IMG/VR virus record: IMGVR_UViG_3300031974_000724
Location: 1 to 22,235 of that record
Length of the DNA: 22,235 bases
Source of the DNA: a virus
Strand: one strand, 5' to 3'
Positions 15,642 through 22,235 of the stretch are shown piece by piece. The notes below the pieces were generated by a model, which saw nothing but the letters and a program-made list of their open reading frames with translations, did no database searches and had not been told where the DNA came from. Within the stretch, counting starts at the first letter, position 1; the number at the start of each line of letters is the position of its first letter. A program made the translations under genes and the position numbers.

Positions 15642-16223
15642 TTATACCCTTCCTAGTAAACTAGCAGCAGGTGTTTCTTCAGGCTTTGATAACAAGCTAC
15701 CTGAAGGAAGTTCTTCTATCTGCGCTTCAATTTCTTTTGGGATGACTCCCTTTGGTATTTGTTTGGTAGTATTAAAACTCTGTAGTTCTTTTAGCTTTTC
15801 TTTGTTCATCTTCACATCAAACAGAGTGGCATCATCCTCGTCATCATTTTCTTCGCCTGAGTATATTTTAAAATCAATATCTGCCCTTTCTGCCAATGCC
15901 ATAAGCATATAGGTGGTAGGCTCTGCAAGCAGCATCATCAAGTCAGGATTCCATTTGCCCTCAGTAAACCCCTTGAACAAAATACCCTGTGTAATATTCA
16001 TCAAGGGTGTTCCATCATCTATCACATCCATAATAGATGTGTACATCGGAGGATCTATAAGCCTGCTAAACACATATTGAACACCTTCTTCTAGCTCTGT
16101 AAACTCAGGCGGCCTTTCCCAAGGATATGGATTTTCAGGATCGTTAGTAAGTCCCTGACCGGGTATCGGCCTATTAAGAGTAATAGTAGAGCTTACAGGA
16201 TTGTCCATATTATTTATTTCCAT
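15642..16223 (-). CDS. phage hypothetical protein, marine-phage type (193 aa)
   Basis: 193 aa. The first part (LNRPIPGQGL..., PYPWERPPEF) is Pro-rich. A helical region with GILFKGFTEGKWNPDLMMLL and a hydrophobic PTTYMLMALAERADI follows, then an acidic patch (EENDDEDD) and a C-terminal tail with SLLSKP and SLLGRV. I recall similar proteins next to virion genes in uncultured marine phages, without function. The first ATG has AAGGAG six bases upstream, better than the internal ATG at codon 6. A structural or assembly role is likely from position only. Confidence 0.7.
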   Translation of the reverse strand: MEINNMDNPVSSTITLNRPIPGQGLTNDPENPYPWERPPEFTELEEGVQYVFSRLIDPPMYTSIMDVIDDGTPLMNITQGILFKGFTEGKWNPDLMMLLAEPTTYMLMALAERADIDFKIYSGEENDDEDDATLFDVKMNKEKLKELQSFNTTKQIPKGVIPKEIEAQIEELPSGSLLSKPEETPAASLLGRV

Positions 16224-16233
16224 TTCTTACTCC

Positions 16234-17382
16234 TTATGCTGTGCCAGCCGTACCAACCATGTTCATATATTCAGCATACGTGTTTCTAGCTGTGGAGCCG
16301 TAGATACCCATAGGATCTCTGTTACCTGTGTAAGGTTCCATAGCTGCTTGAAAGAAGTTAGCTTGCTGTGAGGCTTCGTATACAGGAGCATACCCTAGAT
16401 CAATAACCTCTCCTCTATATTGTTGAGGAGGCTCACCAGCTAAAGCACCCATAGCCATTTGTGATGCTACATTAACTCCTACTTGAGTTGTTGCCTCACC
16501 TATTGTAGGCATACCTAGTAGACTACCACCACTTGTATCAGTAACCGCATCTGTGACAACATCTTCAGGTAATTTAAATGGAACATCTACAGTAGGTTTA
16601 GGAGTTATTGTTTCACCTGTCATCAAATTAGTATTTGGATCTAGTAAAGAAGGTACGTCTGGTTGAGTCATAGTAGCTGTTGACTTTAAAGGACTAGATC
16701 CAAACAACCTAGAAGTATTGTCTGGGTCTAAATTTATAACCCTTCCATCAATACTATTCCAATCACTAATTTGTGGATTCATTGCCTTTATTTCATCTAC
16801 AGGTTTAAAGGTACTGTCAGATAAACTTTCTAAAGTTGTATTAGAACCTGCTGTAATACTCTTTTTAAATGGGTCTAGAATGCTGTTAGCATTTTGAGAT
16901 ATGTTAGTAGTTACTTTATTCCAAGCATCTCCAAAGGTTTGATCAGCACCAGACTTAATCCAAGTATCAAAGCTGCCGCCCTCTTTCCATCCAAACTTAG
17001 TAGGATCAAAACCTATTTTATTTAAAGATGTCTTAGTAAACTCACTAGCAAAAGTTTTAATACCATCTGTGACAGTTCTAAAAGCATTCTTTGCTGTCCC
17101 TGCAAATTGACCTGCTTTACCTATAACAAACTTAGCACCCTTAACGATAGCCTGACCTGCTGGCCCTAAAGCATTTAAAGCTGTAGCTGCTATTCCTCCT
17201 ACGCCTTTTAACATTCCCGATAAGAATGGCCCTATGCCCGGTATAAACATTAATGCTATTTGACCTGCAATGCCAATTTTATCCATGAACTTACCAATGC
17301 CTTTAAAAACACTCTTGACACCTTTGCCAATCTTTTTAAAGACTTTCTTTACGCCCTTGAATATTTTACTAAAAAATCCCAT
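16234..17382 (-). CDS. virion protein with cationic amphipathic N-terminal repeats (382 aa)
   Basis: The N-terminus (1-35) is built of two tandem 11-residue units, KGVKKVFKKIG (9-19) and KGVKSVFKGIG (20-30), giving a strongly cationic amphipathic helix like membrane-active peptides. Hydrophobic and glycine-rich stretches follow (IALMFIPGIGPFLSGML, 42-58; GGIAATALNALGPAG, 62-76). The remainder is Ser/Thr/Asp-rich with low-complexity linkers and a C-terminal block containing QQYRGEVIDLGYAPVYEAS. This fits a protein packaged in the virion that inserts in the host membrane during DNA ejection, though function is inferred. AGGAG precedes the ATG by a few bases. It sits between the 1056-aa coiled-coil protein and the 193-aa protein. 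Confidence 0.75.
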   Translation of the reverse strand: MGFFSKIFKGVKKVFKKIGKGVKSVFKGIGKFMDKIGIAGQIALMFIPGIGPFLSGMLKGVGGIAATALNALGPAGQAIVKGAKFVIGKAGQFAGTAKNAFRTVTDGIKTFASEFTKTSLNKIGFDPTKFGWKEGGSFDTWIKSGADQTFGDAWNKVTTNISQNANSILDPFKKSITAGSNTTLESLSDSTFKPVDEIKAMNPQISDWNSIDGRVINLDPDNTSRLFGSSPLKSTATMTQPDVPSLLDPNTNLMTGETITPKPTVDVPFKLPEDVVTDAVTDTSGGSLLGMPTIGEATTQVGVNVASQMAMGALAGEPPQQYRGEVIDLGYAPVYEASQQANFFQAAMEPYTGNRDPMGIYGSTARNTYAEYMNMVGTAGTA

Positions 17383-17391
17383 TGCTTTCTC

Positions 17392-20300
17392 CTAGCTTAC
17401 TATTCCATCCACAATGTCTACGATAGGCTGAATACCCACAGCACCTGTGTCAATATCATTAGAGATTGCTGTAGCATACAAAGTAGTTTTACGTTGCTCA
17501 GTATTTTCGTATGCTTGTCTTAAATAAGCAGCCTCATCCCTAAGAGCTTGCCATATAAAGTTTTGTTCTGCTGATGTTATTTGAAAAGACCTAGCTACAT
17601 TTTCTTGATTAGCTGCATTAACTGCTGCTGTGTCAATAGTATTAGCTTGCCTACGCCATTGAATGTTAGATTGTTCAATAGCTTGAGCATTTGCAGCATT
17701 CCACTGATCTCTTTGCAAATCCATTTGCTCATTAAATTGTGCTAACTGCGTAGTTAATTGGTTGTTAAATTTTGCTACGTCTATAGCATTACCTGCGTTT
17801 ACTGCTGCAACTCTGTTAGCTTCTGTAGTATTAAACTGCGACATGGCATTACTTTGCATCGCATTGAACTGATCTACTTGTGCAGCTAAACTAGACATAA
17901 ACTGATTAATTTGATTTTCAGATGTAGCATTAAACTGCCTAGCAGCATTTTCAGCAGCCTGATTAGTAAGAAGACGTTGTTGTTCTTGCTGTGCATTTAA
18001 TATTAATGCTTGCTGCTCATTACTTAAATCAGCCATATCTCTTTGTAAAAAGTTTTGAGCTTGAGAAATAGCTAACTTAGTTCTTTGATCTGCTGCTGCC
18101 AAATCTAAACTAGCTAAAGCAGTTGCATTTTGCATAACAGCCTGTTGATTTGCATTGAAGTCTGTAAGAGTAGCAGTCTGCATAAATCTACTATTGGCTA
18201 ATTCAACTTGTTGTGCATCTGAAAACTTTGCTAAATCTAACCTAGCATTGGTAGTAGCATTAGTTATGGCTGCTTGCTGATCTGCATTCAGCAAAGCAAC
18301 TCCCATTGTCTCTGCTATCCTACCCTGCGCTATGTTAGTCTGCATACGTGCATTAAGATTAGCTAGTTCTGTTTGTTGCGCTGCACTAAGTGATTGAGCA
18401 TCTGCTTGATTCAAAGCAGTTAAATTAGCTAGTCTTGTTTGTTGCTCTGCACTTAAATTAGCTATTTGCATTTGTTGAGCAAAGGCAGCATTTCTAGATA
18501 AGAAATCAGCAGCAACTTGCATTTCTGCTAGCCGCTCTTGATTCTCAGCAGTCATGTTCTGTTGCTCAGTCTGATTCTTTATTTCAAGATTAGCAAGTTC
18601 AATTTGCTGTTGGTTACTAAGACTTTGAGCTTTAAAAGCATTTTCACTCTGATTATTTAACTCAGCAGTCCTCTGTGCATTTTGAAGATTCTGTAGTCTT
18701 GTTTGCTGCTGTTGCTGAAACGATAGTGCATCACGTTCTTGATTAAACTGACTCTGTAGTACATTTAAGTTTTGAGCAAACTGTGCTGACTGAGACTCTG
18801 CTGTCTGTCTATTTGCTAAGTTGTTTAATCTTTGTGTAGCAGATAGCTGTGCTTGTTGTAGATTAGCCTGCTGCTCATTTGATAGATTTTGTGCTGCCCT
18901 AGCCTGAAGAGCTTGAGCATTGCTTTGTGCGAGAGGAATAGCACTTTGTATAATTGCGTTAAACAAAGCATCTCGTCCCACTGTAGATACACTAAATCCT
19001 CTTTGAGCAAGATTAGCATTAACAGCATCATATGCAGGTCTAGCCCATGCAGGTATCTGACCTGTTTCCATACCAGCTAAGAGTGCTTCCATTTGAGAAG
19101 ATACCAAAGCTTCCTGTGGCAGCGCAGCTACTGCTGCTATAACTTCAGGTTCTTCTGTATCTATTTGGGCTGTAACTTTAGCAGGATCTTCTACAATAGT
19201 TCTTGCTAAGTTAGGATTTATTTGTGCTGCTTCAGCGGTAAAGCTAACTGCTGCATCTTTAGCGGCTGTTCCTGTAACTTCTCTGCGCTTGTAAGATTCA
19301 TAGTCAATAGTATCTGTAATACGCGCAGCTTCACTAGAAGCAGCTTCACCTGTTATAGCTTCTCTAGTTTGCTTTTCAGCTTCTTTAGTAGGCTCTAGTC
19401 TTATATCTTCTCTAAAAGCTACTTGGGGTACAAAAGCATCATCAGATAAACCAACATCTGTAACTCTTTGGGCCATGCCCTGTTGCATTAACTGCGTATC
19501 AAATGTAGCAGCTTGCGCTCTTTGAGAAAGATTTCTTATTTCATTTACAGTAACAGGAGGCCTATTTAAATCTTTTGCAAATCTAGGATTATTGTTTATT
19601 TCATTTACTAAAAAGGCGTTATAGTCTTCAGGACTTACTGCATTTTCTTTTATTGCTTCTGCTAGTGCTGCCTTAGCAGCGGTAAAAGATTCAGCACTAA
19701 CTCCAGTAGGCGGCGCAATATCTACATAGTCATCTATTTTTTCAATATCAGATGTAGGTGTTATTCCTACTGAAGTATCTAACTGAGCAGCACCTCTTTG
19801 ACCAGCCATAGCACCAGCATCTACTCTTCCATAATCTTTTACAATAGCACCGGGTACACGAGCAGTGGGGTCATCTACTCTAGTTAAATTAATATTTGCT
19901 AAAGAAGCGGCAGAAGCTTTTTCTCGTAATGCTGCTTTACTAGCCTCATATACTCCTTCAGGAAATGGATCTGGTTCTGTAACCTCTTCCCCTGCTCTCG
20001 CTTGATTTATTCTTGTAAGCTCTGCTCTTACTTGAGCAGGAGTAAATCCAAATTGTGAAGCTACTTGCTCTACTGTCATAGCACCAGAATTTAAAGCATC
20101 AGCTACCTGATTAACTTCAAACTGACTATAATCAGCATCAACTGGTATTGCAGCTATTGCAGCCCTTGCTTCTTCAGCAGCTTTAGCAGCAGCGGCTTGG
20201 TCAGCAGCAGCTTGATCGGCAGCAGCTTTATCTGCGGCAGCCTGTTGTTCGGCTTGTATCCTTTCATAATTAGAAGTTACAAAATCTGTAGATACCCCAT

Positions 20301-20562
20301 ACTGCTGTGCAAGTTGTTCAGGTGTAATAGTTCCAGAACTTAAACCAGCTACAGCTTCATTAATCTGATCTTGAGTAAAAGATGGAGTCTGAGCAGGAGT
20401 AACGGGAGGAGGAGCAAAAGTAGCCCTGTCAGCAGCCGCAGTAGCGTCCATTCCTTCTGTATCACCGTAGTAGTATTCGTCAGTTCTACCACCTACTTGG
20501 TAGCCAACTCTACCGCCTTTTCGGTAATCCATTCTTTTTGTGTATGCTCTTTTCCTAGCCAT
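17392..20562 (-). CDS. 1056-aa Gln/Ala/Asn-rich long coiled-coil virion protein
   Basis: The N-terminus is basic, with MDYRKGGRVGYQVGG. A duplicated helical unit follows: 61-104 (QINEAVAGLSSGTITPEQLA...) and 144-187 (EVNQVADALNSGAMTVEQVA...), joined by an Ala/Lys/Gln linker (105-138) like that of TolA. The middle is Ala/Glu-rich. From about residue 555 to 975 the protein consists of degenerate 22-residue units with a Q-Q-x-x-L-A-N core (SAEQQTRLANL, SAAQQTELANL, SDAQQVELANS), i.e. two hendecads per unit, predicting a long parallel coiled coil. The C-terminal 80 residues are more conserved-looking (NFIWQALRDEAAYLRQAYENT). I recall related proteins in marine phages. Likely an elongated tail, needle or internal virion component; host-attachment is another option. 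Confidence 0.75.
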   Translation of the reverse strand: MARKRAYTKRMDYRKGGRVGYQVGGRTDEYYYGDTEGMDATAAADRATFAPPPVTPAQTPSFTQDQINEAVAGLSSGTITPEQLAQQYGVSTDFVTSNYERIQAEQQAAADKAAADQAAADQAAAAKAAEEARAAIAAIPVDADYSQFEVNQVADALNSGAMTVEQVASQFGFTPAQVRAELTRINQARAGEEVTEPDPFPEGVYEASKAALREKASAASLANINLTRVDDPTARVPGAIVKDYGRVDAGAMAGQRGAAQLDTSVGITPTSDIEKIDDYVDIAPPTGVSAESFTAAKAALAEAIKENAVSPEDYNAFLVNEINNNPRFAKDLNRPPVTVNEIRNLSQRAQAATFDTQLMQQGMAQRVTDVGLSDDAFVPQVAFREDIRLEPTKEAEKQTREAITGEAASSEAARITDTIDYESYKRREVTGTAAKDAAVSFTAEAAQINPNLARTIVEDPAKVTAQIDTEEPEVIAAVAALPQEALVSSQMEALLAGMETGQIPAWARPAYDAVNANLAQRGFSVSTVGRDALFNAIIQSAIPLAQSNAQALQARAAQNLSNEQQANLQQAQLSATQRLNNLANRQTAESQSAQFAQNLNVLQSQFNQERDALSFQQQQQTRLQNLQNAQRTAELNNQSENAFKAQSLSNQQQIELANLEIKNQTEQQNMTAENQERLAEMQVAADFLSRNAAFAQQMQIANLSAEQQTRLANLTALNQADAQSLSAAQQTELANLNARMQTNIAQGRIAETMGVALLNADQQAAITNATTNARLDLAKFSDAQQVELANSRFMQTATLTDFNANQQAVMQNATALASLDLAAADQRTKLAISQAQNFLQRDMADLSNEQQALILNAQQEQQRLLTNQAAENAARQFNATSENQINQFMSSLAAQVDQFNAMQSNAMSQFNTTEANRVAAVNAGNAIDVAKFNNQLTTQLAQFNEQMDLQRDQWNAANAQAIEQSNIQWRRQANTIDTAAVNAANQENVARSFQITSAEQNFIWQALRDEAAYLRQAYENTEQRKTTLYATAISNDIDTGAVGIQPIVDIVDGIVS
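18358..18454 (-). repeat. two 31-bp direct repeats 66 bp apart inside the coiled-coil gene
   Basis: The segments at 18358-18388 and 18424-18454 share the pattern ATTAGCTAGT...TTGTTTGTTGC...CTGCACT with few mismatches and are offset by exactly 66 bases, equal to one 22-codon protein unit (LSAEQQTRLANL and LSAAQQTELANL). More divergent copies with the same period flank them across roughly 17,900-18,900. This marks protein repeat expansion rather than a non-coding repeat. Confidence 0.75.
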
Positions 20563-20564
20563 AA

Positions 20565-20972
20565 TTATTTCTCTCTCTGAACACCTTTAAGCTTCTCTAC
20601 GGTTCTGAGTCCACCCAAGCCTAACATACCCATCAGTACTGGCATCATGACATCTAGCTCAATCATTGGAACTACTACGCCAGTGTCCATCAAACTTAAA
20701 GCCATGTTTACGAAAGGGATAATTAAAAAATTTCCTGCCATACCAAGACAGCACACCCATCCAATCGCGGGCCTCCATCCGGCTACAAATAGACTAGTAT
20801 GTGCGGCCTCTGTTTTATTTATTTCTAGCTGACCTTTTATGACCTCTTGAGCATGACGCTCACTCATAGTGGCTATCTCATGGGCCAATGCAGCTTTTTG
20901 GTCTTTGTCTTCTATAAACTTATCGAGTACAGAAGATACAGGGCCAATTAATTTATCTACTAGTCCTAACAT
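20565..20972 (-). CDS. 3TM holin-family protein
   Basis: 135-aa membrane protein of the GTA/phage 3TM holin type. It has a charged amphipathic N-terminal half (1-55), then the hallmark FVAGWRPAIGW (62-72) leading into a hydrophobic segment (about 69-95), a second hydrophobic region (about 99-124, MMPVLMGMLGLGG) and a short basic tail. It would form the inner-membrane lesions that let the M15 endolysin reach the cell wall. AAGGA stands about six bases before the ATG. It is separated from the endolysin by the six large virion genes, so lysis genes are not clustered here. Confidence 0.85.
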   Translation of the reverse strand: MLGLVDKLIGPVSSVLDKFIEDKDQKAALAHEIATMSERHAQEVIKGQLEINKTEAAHTSLFVAGWRPAIGWVCCLGMAGNFLIIPFVNMALSLMDTGVVVPMIELDVMMPVLMGMLGLGGLRTVEKLKGVQREK

Positions 20973-20981
20973 ATTTTATCC

Positions 20982-21137
20982 TTAAATAGCTAAAGCTAAC
21001 AGCAAAGCTACAACAGCAACTGTTCCGCCAAGAACAATCTCTCTGTTTTTAAAATTTGATCGAGTATCAAGCCATGCCTTAGCAACTGCTAAAGAGTCTT
21101 GAAACTTTTCTAACATTGCGCTTAACCAAGTGAGCAT
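20982..21137 (-). CDS. 51-aa single-TM protein
   Basis: Short gene directly abutting its neighbour: its ATG follows the stop of the upstream gene with no gap (TAA-ATG). A very strong GGAGGAG ribosome site stands five bases upstream. The product starts MLTWLSAMLEKFQDSLAVAKAW, an amphipathic helix, and ends in a hydrophobic segment GGTVAVVALLLALAI (37-51) with almost nothing after it. Lying between a TM protein and the holin, it could be an accessory lysis or inner-membrane protein. The family is not recognised. Confidence 0.75.
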   Translation of the reverse strand: MLTWLSAMLEKFQDSLAVAKAWLDTRSNFKNREIVLGGTVAVVALLLALAI

Positions 21138-21380
21138 TTAATCTCCTCCCCATCCCATAAATATACCAACTGCTAGTGCAGTCAATACGGCTGTTGTAAA
21201 CATCTGGGCTACTGTTCGGCCTATAGTTTCTTTTGTAGCTCTCCAAGAATCTAAAAGACCACGTAGTTCTTTTACATCATCGTAGGCTTCACCATCACAC
21301 AAGCCAACTTCTTTAAGAGCTTGTCTAGCTCCCTCTTGAGCAGCTTTCTGTATTGCAACATCTAGTTCTTTTTCAGTCAT
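21138..21380 (-). CDS. DUF6127-like small membrane protein (80 aa)
   Basis: Starts MTEKELDVAIQKAAQEGARQ..., has the block DVKELRGLLDSWRATKETIGRT and ends in one C-terminal membrane segment (about 58-76). The ELRxLLxxWRxxK block followed by a terminal TM resembles DUF6127, a family often found beside holin-like genes. I prefer the ATG at 21380, which shares a base with the previous stop (TAATG); a GTG two codons upstream (21386) is possible. It lies in a cluster with two other membrane proteins just before the holin, so an accessory lysis role is plausible. Confidence 0.75.
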   Translation of the reverse strand: MTEKELDVAIQKAAQEGARQALKEVGLCDGEAYDDVKELRGLLDSWRATKETIGRTVAQMFTTAVLTALAVGIFMGWGGD

Positions 21381-21655
21381 TACCACTTAACCTTGTCAGC
21401 CCAGTATGCTGCACTCATCTTACCTTTCTTAATGTTCTTAGCATGACGGGCCTTAAAAGACTTACGCTTGGCCTTCATCTTTGCAGACTCACCTGACTTT
21501 GGCTTACCTGCTGTCTTTGCGCCTTGCTCTCCAAAACGTATTACTTTTTCTTTTCCATTGGCACACGCCTTTACAACGTGAGACTTCTTGGGATGAGATG
21601 GGGTACGCTTGGGTTTGTTACACGCCATCTTCTTTTTGTTTACTCTGGTAGCCAT
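21380..21655 (-). CDS. DUF5872-like basic protein (91 aa)
   Basis: Highly basic protein with a Cys pair (MACNKPKRTPSHPKKSHVVK, with a second Cys soon after) and the very recognisable ending KSFKARHAKNIKKGKMSAAY followed by WADKVKW, the mark of DUF5872 in marine phages. The KVIRFGEQGAKTAG block is also family-typical. It probably binds nucleic acid, judging by charge, but no function is established to my knowledge. The first ATG has AAAGG eight bases upstream; an internal ATG at codon 10 gives the MACNKP start seen in relatives and could be the real one. It follows the 156-aa gene by three bases. Confidence 0.85.
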   Translation of the reverse strand: MATRVNKKKMACNKPKRTPSHPKKSHVVKACANGKEKVIRFGEQGAKTAGKPKSGESAKMKAKRKSFKARHAKNIKKGKMSAAYWADKVKW

Positions 21656-21658
21656 ACG

Positions 21659-22129
21659 TTATGCCTTTAAACCTAATATAAATGATACTGAAGCAACTAG
21701 TGCTGTTATTGAACCTATAGCAATTAACAGTATTACTGTGCCATCTATCATCATTCTTCTTCTTTTTGCAATAGCTTGGGCTTTAGCTAGTCGTTGTTCT
21801 CTTATGCGCTTTCTGTCACGCATCATATCTTTGTAATGCTGTTCGCTCATATTCCAAACGATCAGCGTTCTAAGCTGTGCCTCCATCTGCTCCATCTGGT
21901 ATCGAGCATTGAGATTCTGTAGACTTTCTGCTTCCGGGCTGTTCCTTGAAAAATAATCTCCACTTTCTGCTTTTACTTCTGCTTCACGTATTGCATCGGC
22001 AAAGTTGTAAAACTGTTGAATTTTTCCTATGCACTGTTGGAAGTCTCCGTTAGCCTCTGCCACTGCGTTGCAAAATTGTACTGCTTTTCTAGCTCCGGCA
22101 ATCAGCATACCTATTTCAGCGATTGCCAT
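21659..22129 (-). CDS. hypothetical coiled-coil protein with C-terminal TM (156 aa)
   Basis: Begins MAIAEIGMLIAGARKAVQF, has a helical middle with a likely coiled coil (about 66-125, rich in Glu, Gln, Arg, Lys) ending in the basic AKRRRMM, then one membrane segment at about 128-153. The build, a cytoplasmic coiled coil anchored by a C-terminal TM, is seen in phage structural or lysis-region proteins of marine phages, but I cannot name it. GGAG stands about eight bases before the ATG. It is the first complete gene of the leftward cluster of small membrane proteins. Confidence 0.8.
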   Translation of the reverse strand: MAIAEIGMLIAGARKAVQFCNAVAEANGDFQQCIGKIQQFYNFADAIREAEVKAESGDYFSRNSPEAESLQNLNARYQMEQMEAQLRTLIVWNMSEQHYKDMMRDRKRIREQRLAKAQAIAKRRRMMIDGTVILLIAIGSITALVASVSFILGLKA

Positions 22130-22235
22130 ATATCTTTACTCCGTCTTGAGTTGGGTCTACTAGTATTGGCTTGCAGTAAGCTGAGATGGGGCTAGATGTA
22201 CTTGGAGATCCTCTCCATCTCAACTTGCTTGCAAA
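22116..22235 (-). CDS. C-terminal end of an upstream late gene (partial)
   Basis: A frame open from the right edge for 39 codons, ending in TGA at 22116-22118 and overlapping the 156-aa gene by 14 bases. The tail, with ISAYCKPILVDPTQDGVKIY, reads like real protein, and the other two leftward frames are interrupted in this stretch. The overlap matches the packing of the rest of the operon. The gene's identity cannot be told from this fragment. Confidence 0.5.
   Translation of the reverse strand, partial: FASKLRWRGSPSTSSPISAYCKPILVDPTQDGVKIYGNR

Noticed and set aside
17640-18900. Regularly spaced repeats that could suggest a CRISPR array or iteron origin
   Set aside because: The period is 66 bp, a multiple of three, with degenerate units that keep one protein frame open across the whole stretch; there are no identical short repeats with unique spacers.

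Overview
The window looks like part of a tailed-phage genome, most likely an uncultured marine virus infecting a Gram-negative bacterium. The phage assignment rests on a T7-endonuclease-I-like resolvase, a DUF3310 protein, a phage-style class I ribonucleotide reductase split by small genes, a 3TM holin, an M15-type endolysin, and a row of very large virion proteins. Several of these (the DUF5872 basic protein, the Gln/Ala-rich protein with a GGRV-containing N-terminus, the 193-aa protein) resemble families I recall from marine podovirus-like metagenomic phages. A lipoprotein and an exported haem/copper protein point to a Gram-negative host. Terminase, portal, capsid and polymerase lie outside the window, so the exact phage group is not resolved.

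Layout. Positions 1-5483 (+ strand) carry the end of an early/replication and nucleotide-metabolism module: a Cas4/RecB-like nuclease, a small basic protein, an endonuclease I-like resolvase, DUF3310, then nrdA and nrdB separated by a hypothetical gene and a 55-aa zinc-ribbon gene. Start and stop codons overlap at most junctions, which suggests one translationally coupled operon. Positions 5476-22235 (- strand, read right to left) carry a late module: a partial upstream gene, small membrane and basic proteins, the holin, a 1056-aa coiled-coil protein, a 382-aa protein with a cationic amphipathic N-terminus, three further virion or ejection-type proteins (193, 518 and 1243 aa), an 833-aa protein with two ADP-ribosyltransferase-like modules, the M15 peptidase, a cytochrome c/copper monooxygenase-like exported protein, a small lipoprotein, a 60-aa protein and an EF-hand two-TM protein. 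The two modules meet tail to tail with an 8-bp overlap.

How the genes may work together. The + module would degrade and resolve DNA and make dNTPs from host ribonucleotides. The - module would build the internal or ejected part of the virion and lyse the cell. The most unusual parts are the tandem ART-like modules in a probably virion-delivered protein and the bacterial-type haem/copper monooxygenase gene placed directly after the endolysin gene. There is no intergenic gap above about 62 bases. I saw no tRNA, CRISPR array, insertion sequence or clear attachment site.
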